Positions 24,187-32,204 of a stretch of 52,607 nt of DNA are shown here, piece after piece; within the stretch, counting starts at the first letter, position 1; each line of letters opens with the position of its first letter. Both the position numbers and the translations under genes were made by a program. A model generated the notes under the pieces. The model was not told the origin of the DNA. It searched no databases and saw only the letters and a list, made by a program, of their open reading frames with translations. The stretch is taken from positions 1 through 52,607 of the forward strand of contig JACNKQ010000020.1 in NCBI GenBank assembly GCA_014381945.1. Direction: 5' to 3'. The stretch is from Actinomycetota bacterium. GTDB taxonomy: Bacteria > Actinomycetota > Acidimicrobiia > Acidimicrobiales > MedAcidi-G1.

Positions 24187-25658
24187 ACGACTACCCCATG
24201 TACATCGACGGCGGGTTCTGCGAGGCGTCCGACGGTGGGCGCTTCGACTCCGTCAACCCGGCGACGGGCCTCGTCTGGGCGACCGCACCGGCCGCGACAG
24301 AAGAGGACGTCGACCGTGCGGTCCGGGCCGCCCGACGCGCCCTTCACGAGGGGGAGTGGGCCACCATGACCCCCACGCAGCGCGGCAAGGTGCTCTTCCG
24401 ACTGGCCGACCTGGTGGAGGAACACGCAGAGATCCTCGGCTCGGTCGAGACCACCGACAGCGGAAAGCTCGCCGTCGAGACCCGCGGCCAGTCGGCCTAC
24501 GTGGCCGAGTACTACCGCTACTACGCAGGGCTGGCCGACAAGATCCAGGGCGCCACGCTGCCCATCGACAAGCCCGACATGCACGTCTACACGCTGGCGG
24601 AACCGATCGGGGTGGTCGCCGGCATCGTTCCCTGGAACGCCGAGATGCTGCTCACCGCCACCAAGGCGGCGCCGGCCCTGGCAGCGGGCAACACGGTGGT
24701 CATCAAGTCCTCGGAGGAGGCGCCGGCGCCGGTCCTCGAGTTCGCCCGCCTGGTCGACCAGGCCGGATTCCCACCGGGGGTGTTCAACCTCATCACCGGG
24801 TTCGGCGAACCGTGCGGCAGGGCGCTCACCAGCCACCCCCTGGTCAGCCGGGTGTCGTTCACCGGAGGCGCCGACACCGCACGCCACGTGGTCGTCAACA
24901 CTGCCAACAACTTCGCCCACCTGTCGCTCGAACTCGGCGGCAAGTCGCCGATCCTCATCTTCGACGACGCCGACCTGGGGGGAGCCGTCAACGGCGCCGT
25001 AGCAGGCAACTTCGGCGCCTCGGGACAGAGTTGCGTCGCCGGGTCCCGAGTCTTCGTGCAATCCGGGATCTATGCGGACTTCATCGACGAGGTGGTGAAG
25101 CGGGCCGAGGCGGTACGGATCGGCGACCCCCTCGACGCCGACACGCAGATGGGACCGCTCGCCACCAGGGAGCAGCGCGATCGAGCCGAGGCGGTCATCG
25201 CAGAATCGATCGCCCAGGGTGCGACCCTGCACACGGGGGGGCGACGCCCCGATGGCTTCGACGCCGGCTGGTACTTCGAACCGACCCTGCTGGCATGCCC
25301 CGACCAGGACATCCGGAGCACAAGGGTCGAACTCTTCGCCCCGGTGATGTCGGCGCTGAAGTTCGAGACCGAGGAAGAAGGCATCGCCCTCGCCAACGAC
25401 ACCGAGTTCGGCCTCGGCTCGGGGGTGTTCACCCAGAACCTGGCCCGCGCCCACCGGGTGGCCAGGGCCATCCACTCCGGGATCGTGTGGATCAACACCT
25501 ACCGCGCCATTTCGCCGGTGTCACCCTTCGGCGGGTTCGGGCAGAGCGGCTACGGACGCGAAGCCGGCCTCGACGTGATGCACGAATACACCCGCACCAA
25601 GGCCGTCTGGGTCAACACATCACAGGAGCCGATGGCGAACCCGTTCGTCATGCGCTGA
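24183..25658 (+). CDS. aldehyde dehydrogenase, betaine-aldehyde/benzaldehyde type
   Basis: NAD(P)-dependent oxidation of an aldehyde, 491 aa. The general base is E250 in LELGGKSP, and the catalytic cysteine is C284 in GQSCVAGSR. SAYVAEYYRYYAGLADKIQG and PFGGFGQSGYGREAGLD are typical of aldehyde dehydrogenases acting on aromatic or betaine-like aldehydes. Translationally coupled to the preceding hydrolase. Its 3' end overlaps the convergent glycosidase gene by 11 bp. Precise substrate cannot be read out. Confidence 0.92.
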   Translation: MNDYPMYIDGGFCEASDGGRFDSVNPATGLVWATAPAATEEDVDRAVRAARRALHEGEWATMTPTQRGKVLFRLADLVEEHAEILGSVETTDSGKLAVETRGQSAYVAEYYRYYAGLADKIQGATLPIDKPDMHVYTLAEPIGVVAGIVPWNAEMLLTATKAAPALAAGNTVVIKSSEEAPAPVLEFARLVDQAGFPPGVFNLITGFGEPCGRALTSHPLVSRVSFTGGADTARHVVVNTANNFAHLSLELGGKSPILIFDDADLGGAVNGAVAGNFGASGQSCVAGSRVFVQSGIYADFIDEVVKRAEAVRIGDPLDADTQMGPLATREQRDRAEAVIAESIAQGATLHTGGRRPDGFDAGWYFEPTLLACPDQDIRSTRVELFAPVMSALKFETEEEGIALANDTEFGLGSGVFTQNLARAHRVARAIHSGIVWINTYRAISPVSPFGGFGQSGYGREAGLDVMHEYTRTKAVWVNTSQEPMANPFVMR

Positions 25659-27162
25659 CGAGCCGTCCCAGGGAGTCGGCCAGGCCACCGGGCCGGCTCG
25701 AAAGCAGCCAGGCCTCCGCCTGCATTCGTCGAACCGCCTCAACGTCTTCGCCACCCGGCTCTTCGCCCCGGATGCGACGCAACCCGAGCCCTGCCAGCCC
25801 GCAGGCAGCGGTCATCTCTGCTGCAATAACCCCACCCCTGTCGCCCGGGATGGGACCGGAGGATCGGGTGGAAAAGGCCTCGGCCGCTTCCGCGACGGCC
25901 ACCAGCGCTGCATCGATCGCCCCACCCTCGGCTTCGCCGAAGGTCGGCACGCCGGTGTCGAGGATCGCTGTGAAGATGGGGGACCCGTTGGGTGAGGTCA
26001 GGCCGAGCGACTCGCCTAGCCCACCGAGACGGTCGAGCAGGTCGCCCGTCCCCGCCCGGGCACCGAGCAACCCGTCGACGACCGGGCCGACGGGAATGTC
26101 GCTTCCACGACCGTTCCATGCAGCAGCCGCGGCTCGGACCATCGACGGAAGGGAGACTGCGAGGGGCTGCCAGTGCCCGTTGTCCCCCCAGTCGGCCAGG
26201 AGCAGCCCTTCGGCCCCGCAACGGGCTCCGACGGCGGCGGCGTCTGCGATGTTGGCTGCGGCATTGACATTCCGGCCGATGACGGAGTTCCACGATCCGG
26301 TACCGGGCGCCACCCAGAAGGGTGTCTCGGATTCGATGAACAGCCGGGCGTGTGCCTCGAACCCGAGGTGTGAATCGGCAGGAAGGTTGAGGCGGTCGAG
26401 AAGGTCCCGGGGCAACGCATCCAGCCAGCTGTTCCCGGATGGAGCCTCGTAGTGCCAGACGACACCGGTGGCTCCATCCGGTATGGATCGCACCAGGGCC
26501 GGGTCGTTCCGGAACTGGTCTGCCCAGAACATCACATCGACCCCGTCGGCGACCAGGGGCTCGATCATGCGCACCAGGTGTTCCAGGTACACGGCATCCC
26601 GTCCGACCTCCGCCACCCGTTCCGCAGAGCGACCTTCGCCCAACTCGAACGGCTCGTCACCACCGATGTGGATGCGCCTGCCTCCGACAGCGGACAGCAT
26701 CTCCCTGGCGAGGTCCACTGCGAATGCGGCGTTTTCAGGCGTCGGCTCCAGGCAGGACGGTTCAGCCGGTCCTCCTCCGAACAGGTTCGCCGTCCCTTCC
26801 GGGCACTCGGCACGCTGCCGGTACCCGTCATGGCGCAGCCAGCGCCCCATGTGGCCGAATCCGTTCATGTGGGCGACGAGCTGGACGCCCCGTTCCCCGG
26901 CGTAGTCGGCGATCCACGCCATGTCCCGATGGGACAGGGGGGAGGCATCCCGCCACACGACGTCGTGGCCCGTGTAGGTGAACGTGTGCTCGACGTAGAG
27001 CTGGAACTCCGTGAAGCGCAGCGCAGCGAGGACGTCGATGAGCCAGGCGATGGTCTCGAGGGTGGGGACCCGGTCGCGGGACACGTCGAGCATGTATCCG
27101 CGTCGCCCGAAGGCGGGCTCGCCGGTGACGTACCCGGCAAGGGCGTCCTGCTCGGTAGGCAT
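25648..27162 (-). CDS. glycoside hydrolase, GH20 beta-N-acetylhexosaminidase-like
   Basis: Predicted cytoplasmic exo-hexosaminidase, 504 aa from ATG 27162. The GH20 catalytic pair is D169-E170 within RIHIGGDEPFELG. Other barrel features are GYMLDVSRDRVPTL near the N-terminus, VQLVAHMNGFGHMG and VVWHYEAP. No signal peptide is present, so it likely trims imported oligosaccharides or amino-sugar conjugates. An in-frame GTG at 27216 would add 18 residues; ATG 27162 has GGGAGG but very close. It stands alone, convergent with the dehydrogenase and divergent from a sulfatase. The sulfatase pairing suggests action on sulfated glycans, though this is only inference. Confidence 0.82.
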   Translation of the reverse strand: MPTEQDALAGYVTGEPAFGRRGYMLDVSRDRVPTLETIAWLIDVLAALRFTEFQLYVEHTFTYTGHDVVWRDASPLSHRDMAWIADYAGERGVQLVAHMNGFGHMGRWLRHDGYRQRAECPEGTANLFGGGPAEPSCLEPTPENAAFAVDLAREMLSAVGGRRIHIGGDEPFELGEGRSAERVAEVGRDAVYLEHLVRMIEPLVADGVDVMFWADQFRNDPALVRSIPDGATGVVWHYEAPSGNSWLDALPRDLLDRLNLPADSHLGFEAHARLFIESETPFWVAPGTGSWNSVIGRNVNAAANIADAAAVGARCGAEGLLLADWGDNGHWQPLAVSLPSMVRAAAAAWNGRGSDIPVGPVVDGLLGARAGTGDLLDRLGGLGESLGLTSPNGSPIFTAILDTGVPTFGEAEGGAIDAALVAVAEAAEAFSTRSSGPIPGDRGGVIAAEMTAACGLAGLGLRRIRGEEPGGEDVEAVRRMQAEAWLLSSRPGGLADSLGRLVSA

Positions 27163-27328
27163 GTCCTCCCTCGGCGATCCGGTCACGTGCCCCCACATGA
27201 TCGCGTATGGACCCACCGCACACCGGAGACGGGGCCGACATAGCGGATGGCAGACAGGGCCGGTCTACGCCCTACCGTGGGAGCCGGCCCCGGCACCGGG
27301 GGAATCCAGGGGGGGGAGAAGAGGGAAA

Positions 27329-29629
27329 GTGGCACACACGGAGGAGTTCCAGGGCGTCATCGGCCGCACGACCAGCGAGTCGGAGCCGTGGTGGCCCGAT
27401 CCGGTCCTGCCGCCGGAGGGCACCCCCAACGTCGTGGTGATCCTCCTCGACGACACCGGCTTCGGCCACCTGGGTTGCTTCGGGGGCATGGTCGACACGC
27501 CCAACTTCGACCGCCTGGCTGCACGGGGGCTGCGCTACAACAACTTCCACACCACGGCGCTGTGCTCGCCGACACGGGCATGCCTCCTGACAGGTCGCAA
27601 CCACCATTCCGTCGGCATGCGCGCCATCGCCAACTTCGACACCGGGTTTCCGAACATGCGTGGCCGGATCTCCCACAGCGCCGGGACCCTCGCTGAGATA
27701 CTCAACGGAGAGGGCTTCGCCACGTTTGCGGTGGGCAAGTGGCACCTCACTCCGATGCGGGAGGCCTCCGCAGCCGGCCCCTTCACCGACTGGCCGCTCC
27801 AACGCGGCTTCGACCGCTTCTACGGGTTCATGCAGGGCGAGACCGACCAGTTCCATCCGGAGCTCTCCGAGGACAACAGGCCCACCCCGGTGCCCCGTAC
27901 CCCCGCCGAGGGCTACCACGTCAGCGAGGACCTGCTCGACCAGGCCATAGGCATGGTCCGGACCCAGGAGTCGCTCGTGCCCGAGCGTCCCTTCTTCCTG
28001 TACCTGGCGTTCGGCGCAACGCACGCCCCCCATCAGGCTCCCGACGACTACCTGGCGAAGTGGCGGGGCCGGTTCGACGAGGGCTGGGACGTCTGCCGGC
28101 AACAGGTCTACGAGCGGCAGCTGGCGATGGGGGTGATCCCACCTGGGACCGAAATGGCCCCCCGCAACCCCGGAGTGCGCCCATGGAATGACCTCAGCGA
28201 CGATGAACAACGGGTGGCGTGCCGTCTCCAGGAGGCCTTTGCAGCCATGCTCGACCACACCGACGCACAGGTCGGCCGCCTCCTCGACGCCCTCGAGGAC
28301 CTGGGCCTCTCCGATGACACCCTCGTGATGGCACTCAGCGACAACGGCGCATCCCGGGAGGGCTTCGAGACAGGCATCACGGACACCTTCCGCTTCTTCA
28401 ACGGCATCCCCCAGCCGCTCGACGAGATGGTCGAGCGGATCGACGACATCGGGACGCGGCGGAGCAACACCAACTATCCGCGCGGCTGGGCCCAGGTCGG
28501 CAACAGCCCGGGCCGGTGGTACAAGTCGCATACCCACTCGGGCGGCGTCCGCGACCCCCTGATCGTGTCCTGGCCCAGCGGCATCGATTCTTCGGTCAAC
28601 GGGCAGGTCCGGTCGCAGTTCCACCATGTGATCGACCTGGCACCGACCATCCTCGAGGTCCTCGGCATCGAGGTGCCCGACAGCATCAAGGGTGTTGAGC
28701 AGCAGCCCGTCGAGGGCACGAGCCTCGCCTACACCTTCGGTGCCGACGCTGTCGACGATGCCGAGGTGCCGACCCGAAAGACGGCGCAGTACTTCGAGAT
28801 GCAGGGAAACCGGGCGATCTGGGCCGATGGCTGGAAGGCCGTCTCGATGCACGAGCACGATCCCCTCCAGGCCTTCGAAGGGGGCCTCAGGGAGGACAAC
28901 TGGGAGTTGTTCCACCTCGACTCGGACTTCTCCGAATGCCATGACCTGGCGGAGAGAGAACCGGAGCGGCTCGGACGGATGGTCGACCTGTTCTGGTCGG
29001 AGGCCGAGCGCTACGGGGTCCTGCCGATCATGGACAGGGCCGGCAACCTGTTCGCCGGGCATCGGACAGCGGGCACGCCGGCGAACCGCCGTCAGTTCGT
29101 GTACCACCCGCCGGTGCCCCGGATACCGCCGGAGGCGGCGCCTCCACTCGGTTCGCGCAACTGGGTGATGCGCTTCGAGGTTGACCGACTGGAGGGCGAT
29201 GAGGCCGGCGTGCTCCTTGCCTTCGGGACGTTCAACAACGGGCTCGTCGTCTACGTCGATTCGGACGGGCACCTGGTGTACGACCACAACGCCTTCACGA
29301 CCCACACGGTTCTACGGTCGGAGGACAGCGTTCCGACGGGTCGCAGCACGCTCGAGGTTCAGCAGCAGCGCGTTCGCCGGGGGCCCGGACGGGCGTGGCT
29401 GCTGGTCGACGGCGTACCGTCCGCCGAGGCCGACATTCCACTCATCCCCGCGATGATCTCACCGGTCGGCATGGACCTGGGTCGGAACCCGACTGGGGTC
29501 AGCACCGCCTACGAGGCGCCCTTTGCGTTCACCGGCACGCTCTCCCGCGCCACGATCACGACCACCAGGTCGTTCCGCCCGGACGAGGAGTCCGCCTTCG
29601 AGGTCGAGGCGGCGTTTCTGACGGACTAG
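27329..29629 (+). CDS. type I sulfatase (arylsulfatase A family) with C-terminal extension
   Basis: Hydrolyses a sulfate ester. The formylglycine signature is C79-S-P-T-R83 (LCSPTRACLLTGR); metal ligands include D41/D42 (LLDDTGFG) and the later SDNGAS. Of 766 residues, about 540 form the sulfatase core. The C-terminal 200 residues (from about NWVMRFEVDR) look like a beta-sandwich accessory domain of the kind fused to large actinobacterial arylsulfatases. GTG 27329 is chosen because it follows a purine-rich AGAGGGAAA site. No signal peptide is evident, so the substrate may be taken up first. Its 3' end overlaps the convergent DUF454 gene by 4 bp. Confidence 0.9.
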   Translation: MAHTEEFQGVIGRTTSESEPWWPDPVLPPEGTPNVVVILLDDTGFGHLGCFGGMVDTPNFDRLAARGLRYNNFHTTALCSPTRACLLTGRNHHSVGMRAIANFDTGFPNMRGRISHSAGTLAEILNGEGFATFAVGKWHLTPMREASAAGPFTDWPLQRGFDRFYGFMQGETDQFHPELSEDNRPTPVPRTPAEGYHVSEDLLDQAIGMVRTQESLVPERPFFLYLAFGATHAPHQAPDDYLAKWRGRFDEGWDVCRQQVYERQLAMGVIPPGTEMAPRNPGVRPWNDLSDDEQRVACRLQEAFAAMLDHTDAQVGRLLDALEDLGLSDDTLVMALSDNGASREGFETGITDTFRFFNGIPQPLDEMVERIDDIGTRRSNTNYPRGWAQVGNSPGRWYKSHTHSGGVRDPLIVSWPSGIDSSVNGQVRSQFHHVIDLAPTILEVLGIEVPDSIKGVEQQPVEGTSLAYTFGADAVDDAEVPTRKTAQYFEMQGNRAIWADGWKAVSMHEHDPLQAFEGGLREDNWELFHLDSDFSECHDLAEREPERLGRMVDLFWSEAERYGVLPIMDRAGNLFAGHRTAGTPANRRQFVYHPPVPRIPPEAAPPLGSRNWVMRFEVDRLEGDEAGVLLAFGTFNNGLVVYVDSDGHLVYDHNAFTTHTVLRSEDSVPTGRSTLEVQQQRVRRGPGRAWLLVDGVPSAEADIPLIPAMISPVGMDLGRNPTGVSTAYEAPFAFTGTLSRATITTTRSFRPDEESAFEVEAAFLTD

Positions 29630-30060
29630 GCGCCGCCTGTGGCCCGTTCCCGGGTCGGTACCCGCCATCCCACGTACCAGACCCCCACAAGGCCGACGGC
29701 GGCGACCAGCAGGCGGATGCCGAGCGGCCCGATCAACAGGCCGGCACTGAGCCCGCAGGCGACGACCATCATCGAGATGGCCCAGGCCTTGGCCCGTCTT
29801 GGCATTCCGAGACCTGCCCGATAGTCGCGGACCGTGGGCCCGACCCTTGGGAGGTCCAGGATCCACCGTTCGAGCCGTGGGTACGAGCGGGCGAAGCAGC
29901 CCGCGGCGATGATCAGGAAAATCGTCGTGGGGAGGCCGGGGACGATCACCCCGAGGCCACCCAGGGCCAGGGAGAGCAGGCCGACTAGGAACCAGAGCCA
30001 GCGGGCCGGGCCGCGGGCGACCCGGGGGGCAGGCCGTTGCTCATCCAGTGCGGCGACCAT
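29626..30060 (-). CDS. DUF454 (YbaN-like) inner membrane protein
   Basis: A 144-aa membrane protein with the DUF454 hallmark GGLGVIVPGLPTTIFLIIAAGCFARSYPRLERW split by about three to four hydrophobic segments. The first segment is WLWFLVGLLSLALGG; the last pair spans about residues 95-130. No enzymatic motif is known for this family and its function is unknown. It lies 12 bp downstream of another small membrane protein in the same direction, so the two are likely co-transcribed. Confidence 0.85.
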   Translation of the reverse strand: MVAALDEQRPAPRVARGPARWLWFLVGLLSLALGGLGVIVPGLPTTIFLIIAAGCFARSYPRLERWILDLPRVGPTVRDYRAGLGMPRRAKAWAISMMVVACGLSAGLLIGPLGIRLLVAAVGLVGVWYVGWRVPTRERATGGA

Positions 30061-30072
30061 GGCGGGCGGGGC

Positions 30073-30438
30073 TCAGCCGAGCAGGTCGGCGACGTCGCCG
30101 ACGACGAGTACCGACAACAGGGCGATCACGCCGGTGTTGATCATCATCACGGGCAGCCGCATCCTGTGGTCCGACGAGCGGAAGCGGCGGATGCTGTCGA
30201 CGTTGAAGCCGATGGCCAGGAGCCCGATCGGCAGGCCGATCCAGGGGCCGACGCCGCCGGCCCAGCCGAGTGCCGGCAACAGCCAGGGGAAGATGACATA
30301 TGTGAGCATGCAGCGGATGCCCGAGATGATCATCGAGCGGCTGAACCTGCGGGCAGCGAGGTCGGGGTCGAAGGGGCAGTCCTCGGCACCCGTGTCGGCC
30401 CCGGTGCCGGTCTCGGAGGTGGAGAGGGCGTCGCTCAT
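30073..30438 (-). CDS. small three-helix membrane protein, unknown function
   Basis: Starting at ATG 30438 this gives 121 aa: an acidic, Ser/Thr-rich N-terminus with a Cys, then three hydrophobic segments (about residues 36-55, 62-78, 94-115) separated by short basic loops (NVDSIRRFRSSDHRMR). I do not recognise a named family with certainty. The longer open frame upstream overlaps the divergent F420-enzyme gene and is rejected. Probably forms an operon with the DUF454 gene. Confidence 0.7.
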   Translation of the reverse strand: MSDALSTSETGTGADTGAEDCPFDPDLAARRFSRSMIISGIRCMLTYVIFPWLLPALGWAGGVGPWIGLPIGLLAIGFNVDSIRRFRSSDHRMRLPVMMINTGVIALLSVLVVGDVADLLG

Positions 30439-30522
30439 GCGGTCACAGCCTGCCACGGCCCGGTTCGGATAGCGACCGGCCACGGAGATTCTCCGGGCTG
30501 CGAGCCGGGCGGGATCCCCGGC

Positions 30523-30528
30523 TACCGT
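30523..30528 (+). promoter_or_regulatory. -10 element (TACCGT) of a leaderless promoter
   Basis: TACCGT ends exactly 6 nt before the ATG at 30535, the spacing expected when transcription starts at the A of the start codon. No ribosome-binding site intervenes. Confidence 0.5.
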
Positions 30529-30534
30529 GTGGGT

Positions 30535-31044
30535 ATGAGCACAGAACTTCCCCCCGGAGAGTCCACCGACCAGCACGTCGTCATGGAATGGGAGACCCCC
30601 ACGCCCGAGCAGATCATCGAGATCACCAGGGCGCATGTCGAGGCGATGGAGGCGAGCACCGATCCTGCCATCTGGGTGAGCGGGGGTATGCACAACGTGA
30701 TGCTGTACACGGTCGGTCGACGCAGCGGGAACATCCACCGCGTGGCGCTTCCCTTCTGGCGGGACCCCGGTGGCGACCGGATCGTCGTCGGCTCCTTCGC
30801 CGGGGCGGCCAGGGACCCCGCGTGGGTGTTCAACCTGCGCGACCGCAAGGCCAACCCGGGGGTGAAGGTACGCACCCAACACGGCCTCTTCTGGTCCGAA
30901 CATCAACTGCTCGAGGGCGAGGAGCACGCCGAACTGTGGGGGCTGATGACCGCTGATCGAGCGTTCTACGCCGACTATCAGGCGAAGACCGAACGGACCA
31001 TACCTCTGGTCCGCCTGCCCGAATCCGAGATGCTCGACACCTGA
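30535..31044 (+). CDS. DUF385/Ddn-like deazaflavin (F420)-dependent nitroreductase family
   Basis: A 169-aa split-barrel protein with the family features MLYTVGRRSGNIHRVALPFW, IVVGSFAGAARDPAWVFNLR and KANPGVKVRTQHG, which in Ddn-type enzymes hold the F420 cofactor and its phosphate tail. Such proteins reduce quinones or nitro compounds with F420H2. Presence of this family suggests the cell makes F420, common in actinobacteria. The gene is followed after 13 bp by a YciI-like gene on the same strand and is probably transcribed as a leaderless mRNA. Confidence 0.88.
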   Translation: MSTELPPGESTDQHVVMEWETPTPEQIIEITRAHVEAMEASTDPAIWVSGGMHNVMLYTVGRRSGNIHRVALPFWRDPGGDRIVVGSFAGAARDPAWVFNLRDRKANPGVKVRTQHGLFWSEHQLLEGEEHAELWGLMTADRAFYADYQAKTERTIPLVRLPESEMLDT

Positions 31045-31057
31045 TCACAGGCGCGTC

Positions 31058-31336
31058 GTGTTGTTCAACATCCACGCACTCGACCGGACCGACGCCGGCG
31101 ACCTGCGCGCCGAGACCCGTTCCGCCCACCTCGAGTACATGGCGGGCTTCGACCTCACCTACGCGGGGCCCCTCCTGGACGAGGAAGGGGCCATGTGCGG
31201 CTCGCTGATCGTCCTCGAGGCCGAGGACCTGTTGGAGGCAGAGGCCTTCGCCGCCGGCGACCCCTATGCGGTCGCAGGACTGTTCGAAAGGGTCGAGATA
31301 CGCGGCTTTCGGCCCGTGTTCGGCCCCGGAAGCTGA
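31058..31336 (+). CDS. YciI-like protein
   Basis: Small 92-aa ferredoxin-like-fold protein. YciI-family features seen are RSAHLEYM with the putative catalytic histidine, the AGPLLDEEGAMCGSLIVLEA strand-turn and DPYAVAGLFERVEIRGF near the end. Start is GTG 31058. Members are suspected hydrolases or dehydrochlorinase-like enzymes, but no role is established. Co-directional with the F420 enzyme, 13 bp apart, and convergent with the hydrolase downstream. Confidence 0.85.
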   Translation: MLFNIHALDRTDAGDLRAETRSAHLEYMAGFDLTYAGPLLDEEGAMCGSLIVLEAEDLLEAEAFAAGDPYAVAGLFERVEIRGFRPVFGPGS

Positions 31337-31342
31337 GCCGGT

Positions 31343-32143
31343 TCAGCCCAGGCCCACCAGGAACTCCAGCAGGGCGGCGTTCACGGTTTCCGGGTCCTCG
31401 AGGTTGGCCGAATGGCCGGCGCCGGAAACCTCGATGAAGGTGACGGGTCCGCCGAGTCCGTCAGCCATCTCCCGGCCCCGGTCGACGGGGATTGCGGCAT
31501 CGACGTCCCCGTGGACCACCAGGGCAGGACAGGTGATCTCGGCGAGCCGTTCGGCCACGGAGTCCCGTTCGAAGAGGCACTGCTTGGCTGGCGCCCACAT
31601 GGCGACGGGCCTGGCGTTCCACTTGGCACGCCAGATGGCCGCCCCGTCATAGCCTGGAGCGAAGAGCACCGCCTGGAGCATGTCGCCGACCTCGCCGGCC
31701 AGCCCCATGGCGAGCGCTGCATCGAAGAGCGCCTGGAACTGTGCACGTTCATCATCGGGAAGGTCATTCGGTTCGGTATCGACGAGGAACATCGCCCTGA
31801 CACGGTCCGGAGCGGTCAGGGCCGCCCTCAGGGTGAGGAACCCTCCCTGGGACATCCCGCCCAGGACAGCCTTGTCGAGCGCCAGGTGGTCCATGAGGGC
31901 GAGGACGTCGTCGGCCAGGTCCCAGTAGGTGAACGGTTCGGTGTAGGTGGTCTGGCCCCAGCCCCGCTCGTCGTAGGTGACGACCCGCCAACCCGCATTC
32001 ACGAGGGGGGCGATCTGCGGCTCCCACATCTCGTGCCCCATCGAAAATCCGTGGCTGAGGATGATGGCGGGGCCGTCGTCGCCCGAGTCGGCCTGATGGT
32101 CGACGAAGTGGATGGACTGCCCGTTTACGTCTGCGAATGGCAT
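31343..32143 (-). CDS. alpha/beta hydrolase (epoxide-hydrolase/lactonase-like)
   Basis: A 266-aa hydrolase with oxyanion motif LSHGFSMGHEMW, serine nucleophile in GGMSQGGFL, acid in VHGDVDAAIP and histidine in GAGHSANLEDPE. The serine nucleophile argues against haloalkane dehalogenase or epoxide hydrolase, which use aspartate. AGGAAG precedes ATG 32143. It is separated by 61 bp from the MFS gene upstream and has its own -10 element, so it is probably a single-gene unit. Substrate unknown. Confidence 0.87.
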   Translation of the reverse strand: MPFADVNGQSIHFVDHQADSGDDGPAIILSHGFSMGHEMWEPQIAPLVNAGWRVVTYDERGWGQTTYTEPFTYWDLADDVLALMDHLALDKAVLGGMSQGGFLTLRAALTAPDRVRAMFLVDTEPNDLPDDERAQFQALFDAALAMGLAGEVGDMLQAVLFAPGYDGAAIWRAKWNARPVAMWAPAKQCLFERDSVAERLAEITCPALVVHGDVDAAIPVDRGREMADGLGGPVTFIEVSGAGHSANLEDPETVNAALLEFLVGLG

Positions 32144-32173
32144 GCCGGCTTCCTTTCAGATGTCGAAACGTCG

Positions 32174-32179
32174 ACCCTA
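32174..32179 (-). promoter_or_regulatory. -10 element (TAGGGT) for the alpha/beta hydrolase
   Basis: On the minus strand TAGGGT lies 30 nt upstream of ATG 32143, leaving a leader that contains AGGAAG. Confidence 0.4.
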
Positions 32180-32204
32180 GGACACGGGACCGGACGTCAC
32201 GGGA

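Noticed and set aside
31343-32143. Haloalkane dehalogenase assignment for the hydrolase
   Set aside because: The nucleophile is serine (GGMSQGG), not aspartate.
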